A stretch of DNA of 64,000 bases, taken from NCBI GenBank assembly GCA_022925895.1, contig JAKSYS010000101.1, positions 58,042-122,041 of the forward strand, read 5' to 3'. This document shows, piece after piece, positions 1 to 10,122 of the stretch. The position numbers and the translations under genes are program-made. The notes beneath the pieces were generated by a model. The model searched no databases and was not told the DNA's origin. It saw nothing but the letters and a program-made list of their open reading frames with translations. Positions within the stretch are counted from its first letter, which is position 1; each line of letters starts with the position of its first letter. The DNA is from Fragilaria crotonensis (lineage: Eukaryota > Bacillariophyta > Fragilariophyceae > Fragilariales > Fragilariaceae).

Positions 1-289
1 CTTCGAGTGCCTCAAGCGTTTTTGTGAACTGCCTGCGGTCGGTTTGCTCTTCAAAGCATTCGAACACGTTGGCATTCATGCCTTCGGTGTCACCCTTGAA
101 ATTGGTGCGCGTGGGTCGATGGGATGTCCTTCCCTGTTGACCGCGTCCAGACGTGGCACCGGTACGATTTCGTCCTCCTCTCCCTGTTCCTTGCCCGCCG
201 GTTCTTGCGGTCGCCGGGGCGCTGGTGCCGGTCCTGCTTGTGTCTGTAACGGCACTGATGGTGGTGTTGTTGGCAACGGAGTTACTCAT
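1..289 (-). CDS. Retroelement gag-like protein, N-terminal part (cut by window edge)
   Basis: The reading frame starts at an ATG at 289 and stays open to the left edge, so the protein is partial. It begins with a Ser/Thr/Ala-rich stretch. A Gly/Arg-rich segment of RGG-box type follows, then a block reading TNFKGDTEGMNANVFECFEE and a DRRQF motif. That block resembles gag proteins of diatom LTR retroelements, which is recalled family knowledge and not a search result. The start codon overlaps the stop of the upstream 136-codon ORF (ATGAGTAA), so the two ORFs look like parts of one element transcript. The Gly/Arg-rich part suggests RNA binding. Several plus-strand frames open here are shadows. 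Confidence 0.6.
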   Translation of the reverse strand, partial: MSNSVANNTTISAVTDTSRTGTSAPATARTGGQGTGRGGRNRTGATSGRGQQGRTSHRPTRTNFKGDTEGMNANVFECFEEQTDRRQFTKTLEALE

Positions 290-692
290 CGTTTCGTTCG
301 GTGGGTGTTATGAGGCACACGTTGTTTGGGGCTCGCCACGTACGGACTCCGTTATCTGTGAGGAAGTGTACTTGCTCTCCTGGTCCTCTGACTATAACTT
401 CCGTTACGGTGGCCGTCTTCCCTTCTTTCTCGTTCCACTCAATCTTGTTGTTCCAAGTGGCCGGCTTGTGTAGTTTGTTTTTGATCCAGATTCTGTCCCC
501 TCGGTGGAAACTTTGTTCGTCGCGTTTCAACGCACGTCTCGTGCTCGCTTCGTGAGTGTTGACCAACTCCTCGTCTCTCTTCTTTTCTTTGTTCTCGATA
601 GCCTTCTTTAGCTGTGCTGTGAGTTCAGCTTCTTGTAGCTTGAGTGTCTTCAAAGCACTCGTTAGTTCTTGTATTTTTCTCTCGTCTTCCAT
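282..692 (-). CDS. Small retroelement-associated ORF, coiled coil plus basic beta-rich domain
   Basis: A 136-residue protein. Residues 1-60 are a charged heptad-like helix (predicted coiled coil). Residues 60-130 are basic and beta-rich, with the pattern GDRIWIKNKLHKPATW, a TATVTEV strand and TDNGVRTWRAPNN. Proteins with this tail recur in diatom genomes beside retroelement gag genes, and the fold resembles small SH3-like nucleic-acid-binding modules; both points are recalled or inferred. It lies immediately upstream of the gag-like ORF and shares bases with its start codon. It is downstream of a second element block at about 770-1000, so it is probably an internal ORF of the same element. 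Its function is unknown. Confidence 0.55.
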   Translation of the reverse strand: MEDERKIQELTSALKTLKLQEAELTAQLKKAIENKEKKRDEELVNTHEASTRRALKRDEQSFHRGDRIWIKNKLHKPATWNNKIEWNEKEGKTATVTEVIVRGPGEQVHFLTDNGVRTWRAPNNVCLITPTERNDE

Positions 693-769
693 ATGCTTTC
701 GGATTTTTTACACTTTTTTCTCTCGAAACAATGTTGTAAAACCTGATTCTGCCACCGTACGGGGTCCTT

Positions 770-1000
770 AACCGGGTACGTCTTCTTGTGGCGATTCTAA
801 CGGAGATATTAGCACTAAGAAGCGGAAGTCAATCAAACTTGTTCTAGTTGCTGGATTGTTTCGAGAGAATGATCCTCGAAACAAATTAGTTCTACTTTCC
901 TTCTCAGCCTCACGCTTACTTGAACTACCGGTAGCGCCGACGCACCTTTGACTATGTCTGCCCACGATGGCAACGTAGCTTGCACTACTGTCATAGTTGC
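770..1000 (-). mobile_element. Upstream coding block of the left-edge retroelement (WADIV block)
   Basis: On the minus strand this stretch encodes a WADIV motif followed by a Ser/Lys-rich linker and an SFSRNNP motif. The same arrangement (WADVV, SFSQNNP) occurs at 23946-24127, so it is a dispersed coding repeat. Here the WADIV part is in the frame of the receptor ORF upstream, while the SFSRNNP part is in another frame, implying a frame change near 950. It precedes the two ORFs at 1-692 in the same orientation, which fits one retroelement entering the window from the left. Confidence 0.5.
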
Positions 1001-2284
1001 ATCGTTACTGGTCTGGTTGCTTGTGTATTCGCTCGTACCGTCGTCCGGCTGTCCAGTACTTCCAACACCCGTAACGCCCTCGAAGTCAAGAGATGGAATG
1101 GCCCCACGCATCTCTGCTTGCGTTGGGAAATCTTTCTTTATAGAGCAGGCACCCAGACCAATCGTCATGAAAGCGTCGTAGCTAAATGCGGTGTATGCTG
1201 ACACAAGCGGTGCATTTGTACTAAACGCGAAATCCTCCTCGAAGAAAGTAGGATCAACTTCGTGTGACATCCAAGCAATTGCATCTTTCTGTAACTCAAG
1301 GTTGAACTGGAAGTCCGTCATGAAATCATAAAACTTGGGATTCTGAGGCACTTGACGTTCGATACGACCGATCCCCGCCATGGCTCGAATCAGACTTTCA
1401 TCTTCGTCCTTCTTCATTTCGAAGTTGCTAAGCTCTTGAAGGAGCCAAACATAACCATCGTCACCACTTACCCCAGCACGACTTGCCTCTTGTAAAATGT
1501 CGGTCGTTGTAATGCCAAACGAAACCAAAAACACGTACCGAACATTCGTTTTAGCCAATATGCTCAGTGTAACTCGAATGTCTTCTCGTGTTGCACCCTG
1601 GTCATAGGGAACCGACACCACAGTCATATTCGCGAGTATTGCTTCCGCCGTCACGGCCAAGTTGAAGGCAATACCAAACTCGTCCCGGACGTACAAACAG
1701 GCGAAATGAGTGGCGCCCAGCAGAGAAAACCATGCAACAACGGCAGTGGAATCGCCAGAATCAGTAGGGTACAGCAGAGTGAGGTCCGGATGGGTGATAG
1801 CATCGTCAAGAGAAGGAGACGATGCATGATTGGAGATAATCGGCACGTCCCATGCATTCCCCAGAATACTCACAAGTTGAGTTTCGGTAGAGGTGCTGCA
1901 GCAGTTGATAGGGAGAGGGGACATGTGCTGAAGTGAATGCTCACGGTTCCCCGTAACGAAATCAAAATAGCTCTTCGCTGCCTTGAGTGGATTGAAAGAA
2001 GAATCACGGAAAGCAGTTTCAAGAAACAGGTCGCAACGCTCGAGCGTCGTCGGAAGCCAGGGTAGAATTGCTCCGTTTCTTTCGTTAAAATGCTTGAAAG
2101 CGAAGAAGGCTCCAATTTGTGCGTAGATCTCGAAAGGTTCGGGAGTCATTTTCCCATCGACTTCCACGGAGACAGATACAATAACGGGAACAAACGCAAC
2201 GCGATGAGTCTCGTTGACTCGAATGACCTTCGATTCCGAGCTGACGAGGGGATACTCGTCTATCGCGTCTTGCATTCTGCGCAT
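833..2284 (-). pseudogene. ANF-receptor-type ligand-binding domain gene, truncated and fused to retroelement sequence
   Basis: The 483-codon ORF has a periplasmic-binding-protein type I fold of the receptor-family ligand-binding type (ANF_receptor). Visible features are AFFAFKHFNERNGAILP near residue 60, a Cys-containing loop, and a second lobe containing FACLYVRDEFG and VRYVFLVSFG. Such domains form the outer part of class C GPCRs and receptor cyclases. No signal peptide precedes it and no membrane segment, kinase or cyclase follows. The last 55 or so residues, from about WADIV onward, match retroelement sequence found again at 23.9-24.1 kb. The gene therefore appears cut at its 3' end by a retroelement and probably lacks an upstream exon. 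It may instead be the last intact exon of a longer dead gene. Confidence 0.6.
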
Positions 2285-2978
2285 TGCTGTTTCAAGGCTG
2301 CGACTGGAATCCGTCGCTAAAGTCAGGTCTGCGCTTTGTTAAAAAGTTATGTTTCCATGAGGTGACTGAGCGGGAACATGAGACATGCTGGCGAACGACT
2401 TCCTCCGCACACGTTCACTTTTTGTTAGGTGGATTTATCAACAAAGGTGGCAGGGCGGCAGGCGGCCGATCCCAGAAATGCGTATTTCGACACGTTGGCA
2501 TACAGGTGTCGTATGGTACATACGAGTGCATAAAAGAATCGTACTATGAATACGACACCTTTGTGAGACATTCTTTCCTGAAACCCGAGTACCGTACTCC
2601 AGTATCCGCTGAGTATTTCTTATTCACGAATGTCCCAAACTATTCGCATGGTCACTGCGACATCCTGGAGTTACAGGTTTTGTACCTTCTCTGGTTCGCT
2701 CCCACCTGTTTAAGGCAGGGTTTTACGACTACAGGATCTGTACCGGTATGACATAGTACAGGTGCTTACGCCTCTAGACATATGGTCGCAGAGTATCAAC
2801 TCTAGTAGCATACGGTAGTTGGTGTAGTACGGTAATCCAAGCTTATTGACACTTTTTGGAATGCCCTACTATATTTACAGAACCTGGTACAGAAACCGAA
2901 ATGATATACATGTATACGGTCGGTACTCGAAATACAAATACAGAAGTGTAGTGTACGGATGTTGGAACTAAGCCATAT
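2285..2978. other. Intergenic, no gene seen
   Basis: A plus-strand frame of 155 codons (2284-2751) is open here but has no recognisable composition or motif. The second half is AT-rich with many GTAC-containing short palindromes. I see no supported gene. Confidence 0.5.
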
Positions 2979-2984
2979 CATATA

Positions 2985-3472
2985 TGTTAAATAATTCCGA
3001 TACCGTATCTCAATATACAGTATTACCTTTGCCAGTACTACCTTATCACCGTCGTGAATTTCAGTTTCATGTATTGTGAGCTTAGTTTTAATCTCCTACT
3101 AAGACTATCATTCCCACCCTTGTATCTCACTGATCAGGCCTCTGTTCCCTTCTCATTCTGGGAACACCAGGTGGGATTGATGTTGCAGTAAAACCTACTG
3201 GAACAACTCCAGTCCCATAGATCTCATCTTTCACAGGTTCAATCCCATGAATTCTTGTAGAGTCTTTGACCTTCCTAGGCCCCTGACTCATTCCCTTGTT
3301 GCCCAAAGGATCTCCTTCTTTCTTCTTCTTGGTATAGACAGTTATCCAACCATCATCAAAGGTATGATAGGCAGAACAGACATCTACTGTAGCGTCGTAG
3401 TCCGAGCACGGACAAGCTGACACGACAGTACCGTTCCCATTGTACGGTACAGTAGCACTGTAGATCTTGACA
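2985..3472 (-). repeat. 3' LTR of the copia element
   Basis: 488 bp. By eye it is identical to the repeat at 5360-5846 except for one C in a C-run near 3147-3149. It has TG..CA ends and lies at the downstream end of the minus-strand element. The last part of the gag-pol reading frame continues into it. Confidence 0.9.
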
Positions 3473-5073
3473 TCCTCCGTGTTCTGAGGATCATACAAAA
3501 TGCCAATCTTGAGTCTCGTGACCCACCACTCACGACCAGTAGTAGCAATGCAGTCATCGCAGAACGCGACCACCATTGCCTCTAAATTTCCGTACCTGTC
3601 AAATAGGTAGAAGAGGCATGGGTCGGTCTTGCATTGAAAAAGCCCGAGTGACTTCAGAATTTTCGAAAATGACTCCATCGGTGCGACACCCGTCTCCAAC
3701 GTTGCAGCACCAGTAACGACCATAGTAATAGGAATGTCCTCCGCGATCGAAACATGTCCTGGCACATCCAATGGTACATTGTCATCTGGTAGGTCCTTCA
3801 ACTTGATTGCGTCATCTCCCAATGCTGCAAATTTTCCACTATTTCCGATAGTGACTTCACGATTCGAATCCGTCGAATTCGTTGTATGCTTGTTGTCGTA
3901 TGCGACACCACCATTGGCGCCGCTATCATTAAATAGCATTTCCTCCGCAAGTCCCAGCGTAACTGCTGATCCGACAAAAGCGCTTGGTATGACAATGACA
4001 TTATCATATTCGTCCGTAGTTTCATTCGTAGCCATGATAGGGGTGTTCATGTCAGTTGCAAGAACGTCCAAGTCACATTTGGATTCCTGTTCTTCAACCA
4101 ACTCAACCTCAATGGCAGATGGTTCGGTCTCCGCCGCAATGTCCTCAATGCGTGCAGTTTTAGTATCGTTCTTAGTACGGCCTCCACTGCCACAGGCCGG
4201 GATCAAATGACCAAACAAAGTGTCTTCATGCTCGCCAAAAGCCACTGAATCGGACATGTTGTCGAAGAAGCTGTCTCCCACATCCGCACAATAGTCATAG
4301 CCCTTGTAGACGGGCATAGTACCCACGCATGACGCTCCGACAAACATTGCCATATCAGCTGTAGGGTCAGACTTGAAGTTCTTTGCGCTCGCACACTCGT
4401 TCGCATAATGCCCCTTCCCTTGACAATTATAGCATGTCACATTTGACTTATCGACGTCGTCGACAGTACTGGCTTCCTTCGTGGGACCCTCCGTAGATTC
4501 GACCTTGGCCGACCTGCACTCATGTGCCTTATGGCCAATCTTGCCGCAATTCCTGCATGTTCCCTTAAATGTGTTGCTGGAGCTGAGTACCGATTCCGAG
4601 CCCCTTCCACAACCATCCTTGACAAGGGTCTTGAATTGGAGTACCACTTCCTTTCGCAATTTCGCAAGAGGCGTATCGCTTAGGTCTCCACGGAACTTGA
4701 CGATGACGCTGTCATAGTCCTTCGACATAGCTGTCATTATGTGACTCTTCATTTGCAGATCGTCCTTCTCATACTTCAAGTTGATCCTTGCGAGCCTCAT
4801 ATTCAAGTGGTCCAAGTCATTGAACCAGAGTTCTGGGTCCTTCTTCGTCCCAACAAGCTTGCAATCGCTAAATGCCTGATCCAGCTCGGGGTAATTCTCT
4901 TCCGCGTCCGTTGCACAGTATTTCTCTTGTAGTATAGACCATGCCTTGTACGGATCCCCTCCGCACCGTTCAATAAGTGCATAGGCCTTGTCGGTGCAAC
5001 TCGCGACCAAATATGTCCACGCTGCTGCCTTTGCCAGGTACTTCCGGTTCTCTGCCGTTGTCGTCGGACGCAT
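3127..5073 (-). CDS. Copia gag with two zinc knuckles fused to an RT remnant
   Basis: A 648-codon ORF. Residues 1-165 resemble the copia gag (UBN2-type) domain, with an AYALIERCGGDPYKAW region and LWFNDLDHLN. CCHC knuckles lie at about residues 173-186 (CRNCGKIGHKAHEC) and 213-226 (CYNCQGKGHYANEC). An acidic linker follows. Around residues 470-520 is a piece of copia reverse transcriptase: LGLFQCKTDPCLFYL, then AMVVAFCDDC, in which the YVDD-like position reads FCDD. The remaining C-terminus is LTR sequence read in frame. The upstream frame is open without a Met back to a stop, so the native start may be lost or lie elsewhere. The ORF is uninterrupted despite the pol deletion, which agrees with a young copy. 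Confidence 0.85.
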   Translation of the reverse strand: MRPTTTAENRKYLAKAAAWTYLVASCTDKAYALIERCGGDPYKAWSILQEKYCATDAEENYPELDQAFSDCKLVGTKKDPELWFNDLDHLNMRLARINLKYEKDDLQMKSHIMTAMSKDYDSVIVKFRGDLSDTPLAKLRKEVVLQFKTLVKDGCGRGSESVLSSSNTFKGTCRNCGKIGHKAHECRSAKVESTEGPTKEASTVDDVDKSNVTCYNCQGKGHYANECASAKNFKSDPTADMAMFVGASCVGTMPVYKGYDYCADVGDSFFDNMSDSVAFGEHEDTLFGHLIPACGSGGRTKNDTKTARIEDIAAETEPSAIEVELVEEQESKCDLDVLATDMNTPIMATNETTDEYDNVIVIPSAFVGSAVTLGLAEEMLFNDSGANGGVAYDNKHTTNSTDSNREVTIGNSGKFAALGDDAIKLKDLPDDNVPLDVPGHVSIAEDIPITMVVTGAATLETGVAPMESFSKILKSLGLFQCKTDPCLFYLFDRYGNLEAMVVAFCDDCIATTGREWWVTRLKIGILYDPQNTEDVKIYSATVPYNGNGTVVSACPCSDYDATVDVCSAYHTFDDGWITVYTKKKKEGDPLGNKGMSQGPRKVKDSTRIHGIEPVKDEIYGTGVVPVGFTATSIPPGVPRMRREQRPDQ

Positions 5074-5359
5074 GACTGTAGCGGCAGCCGTGCCGCCCGT
5101 AGTAGCCGCCGTCGCTGGCGTGACTTCGACCTCTCCATACTCGAACTGTTCAACCGTTAGTGCCGTTCCGGTACTCTCTGGTTAGTGCGAGCAAAAATCC
5201 TTTCGAGCTGGCGAGCGCAAGTGTCTTACCCTCCCATGAGCGGTATCTAGCTTCGTCGCCGTCGAACGCAAATGCGCGGACCGTAGTTCCAAACCCTGTC
5301 CCGGATTCAGCCGTTTGTTCACCATCTTGCCTTGGATATAAACTGACCGTTTATAAACG

Positions 5360-5846
5360 TGTTAAATAATTCCGATACCGTATCTCAATATACAGTATTA
5401 CCTTTGCCAGTACTACCTTATCACCGTCGTGAATTTCAGTTTCATGTATTGTGAGCTTAGTTTTAATCTCCTACTAAGACTATCATTCCCACCCTTGTAT
5501 CTCACTGATCAGGCCTCTGTTCCTTCTCATTCTGGGAACACCAGGTGGGATTGATGTTGCAGTAAAACCTACTGGAACAACTCCAGTCCCATAGATCTCA
5601 TCTTTCACAGGTTCAATCCCATGAATTCTTGTAGAGTCTTTGACCTTCCTAGGCCCCTGACTCATTCCCTTGTTGCCCAAAGGATCTCCTTCTTTCTTCT
5701 TCTTGGTATAGACAGTTATCCAACCATCATCAAAGGTATGATAGGCAGAACAGACATCTACTGTAGCGTCGTAGTCCGAGCACGGACAAGCTGACACGAC
5801 AGTACCGTTCCCATTGTACGGTACAGTAGCACTGTAGATCTTGACA
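5360..5846 (-). repeat. 5' LTR of the copia element
   Basis: 487 bp, near-identical to 2985-3472. A 104-codon ORF inside it (5483-5797) is the LTR copy of the tail of the gag-pol frame and is not a separate gene. Confidence 0.9.
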
Positions 5847-5852
5847 CATATA

Positions 5853-6393
5853 AGTGGAGAGTATCGTACAGGGTGCAGGGTGCAGGGTCACTATTTGGGG
5901 CCCTCTGCGACTCTGCGAAGCCTTTGAATACATGTAAGGAGTATTGATTCCTCCACGTGCCTACTGCTGTCACCGTGCCCACCTATTTTCTGATACTACA
6001 AATTCGCTATGTTCTGAGTGTAATCGGAGTACGTATGTAGTCATAGTGTCCACTCAAGGACAAGTACTTGTATGATACCCTCTAATCTTGATGTTGCAGA
6101 TGTACTTCTACTAGTAGGAATTCCTTGTGAGTGATACGAAGATCCTATTCTCCTGCTTTTGACGTCTCTCGAAGTTCCAAGTACGATTGTACCTGTGTAG
6201 TGTTTATCATATACTACTTGTAGTAGATGCATCATCATGCTTCGGTGTTTGAAAAACTACGTGTCATATGCACACGTACTGTAGAAAGGAACAACTCAAA
6301 AGCCATTAACTATTGTACGCTTACCGACGTGTGGACGTGGGCTGCAGGGTCACTATGGTACGCTGGTATGACATGAACGACATGAGATGTTCA
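5853..6393. other. Intergenic, no gene seen
   Basis: Lies between the LTR element and the 3' end of the lipase gene. It holds a short GGGTGCA direct repeat near 5870-5895 and scattered GTAC motifs. Nothing else is recognised. Confidence 0.5.
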
Positions 6394-9150
6394 CTAAATC
6401 CTAGTCCTCCCCGAAACGTAGGCTTCAGTTTCGTCGAACCCATTCTGCTCCGCATCTGCATCCTCCTCCTCGCCACTCGATGAAGCATCAGTGGAGGTGC
6501 AAACTCCGTCGGGGTCCGCAGTGATCCCTGCCAACTGATGAGCAAGCACTTTCGGTGCTGCAAGGCCACGATTTTTGCGAGCAGCAGCATCACCAGTTTC
6601 CAGTTTTCTCAAACACTCATCAAGGGCATCGGGCACGTGATAGTGGAGACGTATCATGGCGCAGTGTTCGTAAGCAGCAATAGCGCCTCCCTTTTCGTAG
6701 CGAATGATGTCATCATAACTTGGATCAGACATGAGCTATATCAACAATGAGTTAGCCATTCAATGAGCAAATCGGGGAGAGAAGCAGTAGGTAACAAGCA
6801 ATGATGTCCGTACCTGGAAATAATCGATCAGAGATACCTGAGGAACAATCGTGGTTGACCCAACAAAGTGTTGAATCATCATGGTAGAAGTGAACCCCAC
6901 GGCGGCCTCGATGTCGTTCAAGAATTGGAATTTGGCCTTCATGTCTGATTTGAGGTACTGCTCCAATGCGCTTAGCAGAAATCCACCTCTCCACGCAGTT
7001 TCTCGAGTCCCACTGGACCAGCGGCTTGACGGCCAACTCCGCCGCAGCAATTGTAGAAGAAAGGAACAATGTGAGGATTGCATTGTGCCGCAATGAAGAA
7101 CTGACAATTCAGCATTTCCGCGAGCCCGGTTGTAGGAATATCCTGTTCAATAGATCCATCCCAGTAAGTCTGATCCTGTTCACCCTCAAAGGAAATCGTT
7201 CCGTCTGGTCTCTTCACTTCAAGTCGAACGGCATGAATCAACCCTGGAACTGCTGCACTTGCAATGACGGCTGAGGCGATGACAACATTTGGGGCAGTTA
7301 TGTGGTTGATGAGAACAGCTGGCGCCTTCTTTGTCGTTGCAGCTGCATTGTGGAGTGATACATCAGTGAGTAAAGGTCTGCGTCGACACGGGCGTAACGA
7401 ATGGAACTTACACAAAGTAATACAAAACACCTGTCCCGTCTTATGAAACGCTTCTGCAAATGTCATGTCGCCCATCGTGAACCACCGAATGAGTTCTCTC
7501 CAGTCCTCGTAATTCAACATGCACCCTTTGGTCCACATATTTTTAACCCGTTCAGACCAAGGCAGTGAAAAGCACTTGAGCTTCGTGGCCAAGATCGCAG
7601 GATCCAAGTCTCGTCTTATTTCATCATCTGTTCGTGTGCACACAATGGCGCCAACCACACTTCCAGCCGAAGTTCCGGAAATGATATTTGGCAAGCAGCC
7701 CATCTCTAGCAAGGCTTTGATGATTCCAAAGTGATACAGACCCATCATAGCCCCGCCACTCAAGCAAAGCGCCGTTCGACCGTATGCAGCTCGAGCTCGC
7801 TTTAAGAAAGCTATTACCTTTCCTTGTGAAATGGGGGTAGATGTGTTTTATTGTCCCCATGGGAAAGCGTACGCTGTGGAACAGCGACTGTTGTATCAAG
7901 GTCATTTCCACCATGATCATACCGAGTATCGGCAGGTATTTCCGAGCTCTCATCGTCAGTGTGGTCGTAATTCTGAGTGGCCCACGTAACAACCGAACTC
8001 CAAATCTTCTTCTTTTCCTCTCGCACTTTCTTTTGAAGTTTCTTCTCATAGTCAATTTCATTCGCAACGATCGAAGAATCCACTGAATCGTTTTCATCGA
8101 TCAAAGAACACTGCGTCGTGACCCATCGCAAGGTTGTTGCCACTTCATGGATAAACTCTTGCACAATAAATTTTGGTTCTCCCGTGTTCGTGAACGAAAA
8201 ACTTTCTTCACTCATAATGCCACCTACATTTTTGCGCGTGCACTGTTGTAGCACAGCCAATGCAAGGAAAGAGTCATTGGTGGCTCGCGCCTTACGCATA
8301 TCTGAAATAAGTGCCTTGATAAAGGCCCAATTATAGCGAACAGAAGTTTGATCATGGATGAATTGTTGCCACTGATGACGGCCTTGAGATACATCGAGCG
8401 CTGACGCATGTCCATACCATTCGTCATACGACTGGGCATTTCGCATGAGATGACGCAGTCTACGATGTTTCGAATTAGCAAAGGTGGCTTCGATGATGCG
8501 AATAAACATGCGAATAACAATGTAGACGGAAAGCTCGACTCCAATCATGAAATAAGTCAAACCAAGGACTGGCCATCGCAACAATTTGCCTACCACTCCA
8601 TGCATCCGCCCCGGGAGGAGCGACGCTACGGCGATAAGTAGCAGGAGGCCACTGCAAGATCGCCATATGAAGACGCCCACTTTCCAATCCATGAGTGGCC
8701 ATTCACGAGAGACGAATTCGAACCAAGTTCGGGGTAGGCATGACCTGCTGCTGCGAGGATTTCCGTCATGTTGATGAGTTCCGATGGCGATATATGCCCG
8801 TCGTGATTAGTATCGAAATTTCGCATCATGAAGTCATGGACTGTAGAGTTTGAGGCAACCTTTTCCAACAGGAGTATCAGGTTGGGCGCCTGCCAAGTTG
8901 CGGTCCTCACAAAGCCAGGAAGTAAGAACCGAGCAACTTTTTCCGTGCCCAGTCGGAGGTAGGTCCACATGTCTTGGCCGATTCTATGAAATAATAGAGG
9001 CAGCGATGCTTGAATAGCAGGAAATACAATATCTCGATAGAATTCATACACCGAGCTGGTATCGACGCTGTCAATTGCGATGGCGTCGCGTTTGGTGATT
9101 GCTGGTTGTTTCCTTTCCGATCTCATTTCCCGCACCATAATTGTGAGCAA
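6394..9150 (-). CDS. Patatin-like triacylglycerol lipase with EF-hand and DUF3336 (SDP1/TGL family), two introns
   Basis: Order of domains: an N-terminal region with an EF-hand loop (DTNHDGHISPSE, near 8800); two hydrophobic segments; a DUF3336 region (8692 to about 7912); then a patatin domain. The patatin domain has an oxyanion motif SGGAMMG, nucleophile elbow GTSAG and catalytic DG (YWDGSIEQDIP). The tail has WRGGFLLSALEQYL and AYEHCAMIRLHY, as in SDP1-type lipases that release fatty acids from lipid droplets. Introns: 6736-6813 (GTACGG..TATAG) and probably 7823-7911 (GT..CACAAG). Two single-base frame breaks, near 8731-8734 (GGGG on the plus strand) and 7024-7032, interrupt an otherwise conserved protein and look like sequencing errors. 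The start could be 9150 or a later Met. Confidence 0.85.
6736..6813 (-). other. Intron in the lipase gene
   Basis: 78 bp, CAG|GTACGG donor and TATAG acceptor on the minus strand. It joins the conserved SLIDYFQ and SDPSYDDIIRYEKGGA segments in frame. Confidence 0.8.
7823..7911 (-). other. Probable intron in the lipase gene
   Basis: 89 bp, GTGGAA donor and CACAAG acceptor. Removing it restores the reading frame from the end of the DUF3336 part into AFLKRARAAYGRTALCLSGG, the usual lead-in to the patatin domain. The donor is not consensus. Confidence 0.55.
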
Positions 9151-10071
9151 TTAGTCAGCGGACTTGTGGAAACGAGAGGTGCTTCAGATTGTTGTGAAAT
9201 GAAGTGAGAGGTGTGGGTCTGTCGTGTCGTGTGTTTTCGATCACGAGTAAGATTGATGAAGGAGAGGTGCTCCGACGTGCAGAAGGTGTCAATTTTAACT
9301 TTTGACAGATTGCAAAAGAAATGACGCTTCGGTTTGAAATCATGCGTGCGAGAGAATCTACTGCGGACCTTGGGAGATACCTGGGACGTCCGGCAAATGA
9401 CGGTTTCAAATAGGAGCGAAGATTGCTAAATCTCTCATTTTTGTACTGTATGATACTTATGATAGTCCATAGGAACGAGGTACTTGCCTGGCTGTAGTAC
9501 AGTACTCACTGTGGTAGTCTACAGTCTACAAGTACTTGAATGATACTCCCACCATTATTGCATATGTACTGTATGAAATATATGCTATACAAATGTGCTC
9601 ACATTGTATAGTACATGCTGTATACGTGCAGGCTTGTAGAACTAGTAGTTCCTCGTACCTCGTACTACTAGTACTGTAGTAGATGTGCAACCCACCTACT
9701 GAGTAGTGTTGCAATAACCGTGTGATGGACGATGGACAGTTGGGCGGAATCTGACCTTCGTCGGATCTCTAACGCAGCAGTCTTCTGCTGTACACTACAT
9801 ACTGTATATGGATATGCACATGCTTGTTACCTGGTACCGTATTTTTGAATGATGGCTCCTCTGGCTCCTGGCTCTCGACTGTGGAACTACACTGACGAAG
9901 TACAAGTACGGGAATGCCGACATCAAAGAAGTAAGCAAATTCGTTATCTGTGACCATTGATCAATGAGTGATCGTTGCTTCACCTCGTAACGAACTGGCA
10001 GCATTCTCTGGTCTATCCCACAACCTGACGAGGCACACAACCACCGCGCGCATCTTATCTCGATAAAACGG
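9151..10071. other. Intergenic between divergent lipase and NAA25 genes
   Basis: A head-to-head promoter region of about 0.9 kb. The part at 9430-9700 is dense in TACTAGTA, AGTACTGTA and related GTAC palindromes. No ORF here has support. Confidence 0.5.
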
Positions 10072-10122
10072 TTGTTGGACCGGCTGCAGTCCGCGTCGAT
10101 CTGCGGTGATTTCCTCTCAAGT

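Larger units (their letters stand above)
2985..5846 (-). mobile_element. Ty1/copia-type LTR retrotransposon, internally deleted, recent insertion
   Basis: The element is bounded by direct repeats at 2985-3472 and 5360-5846 that begin TGT and end ACA. CATATA lies immediately outside each end (2979-2984 and 5847-5852), a 6-bp target-site duplication. The internal part reads on the minus strand: gag with two CCHC knuckles, then a short remnant of copia reverse transcriptase. Protease, integrase and most of RT/RNase H are missing, so it could only move in trans. The bases beside the 3' LTR (3473-3486) are purine-rich on the coding strand and may be the polypurine tract. No standard initiator-tRNA primer site is evident beside the 5' LTR. 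Confidence 0.9.

Noticed and set aside
153-473. Plus-strand frames at 44-313 and 153-473
   Set aside because: They are antisense to the gag-like ORF and the 136-codon ORF, whose protein features are clear.
5483-5797. 104-codon minus-strand ORF
   Set aside because: It is the 5' LTR copy of the gag-pol tail, not an independent gene.
8650-8775. 65-bp intron between the EF-hand and DUF3336 parts of the lipase
   Set aside because: Poor GTCATG donor; adding one C to the C-run at 8731-8734 gives a better continuous protein.
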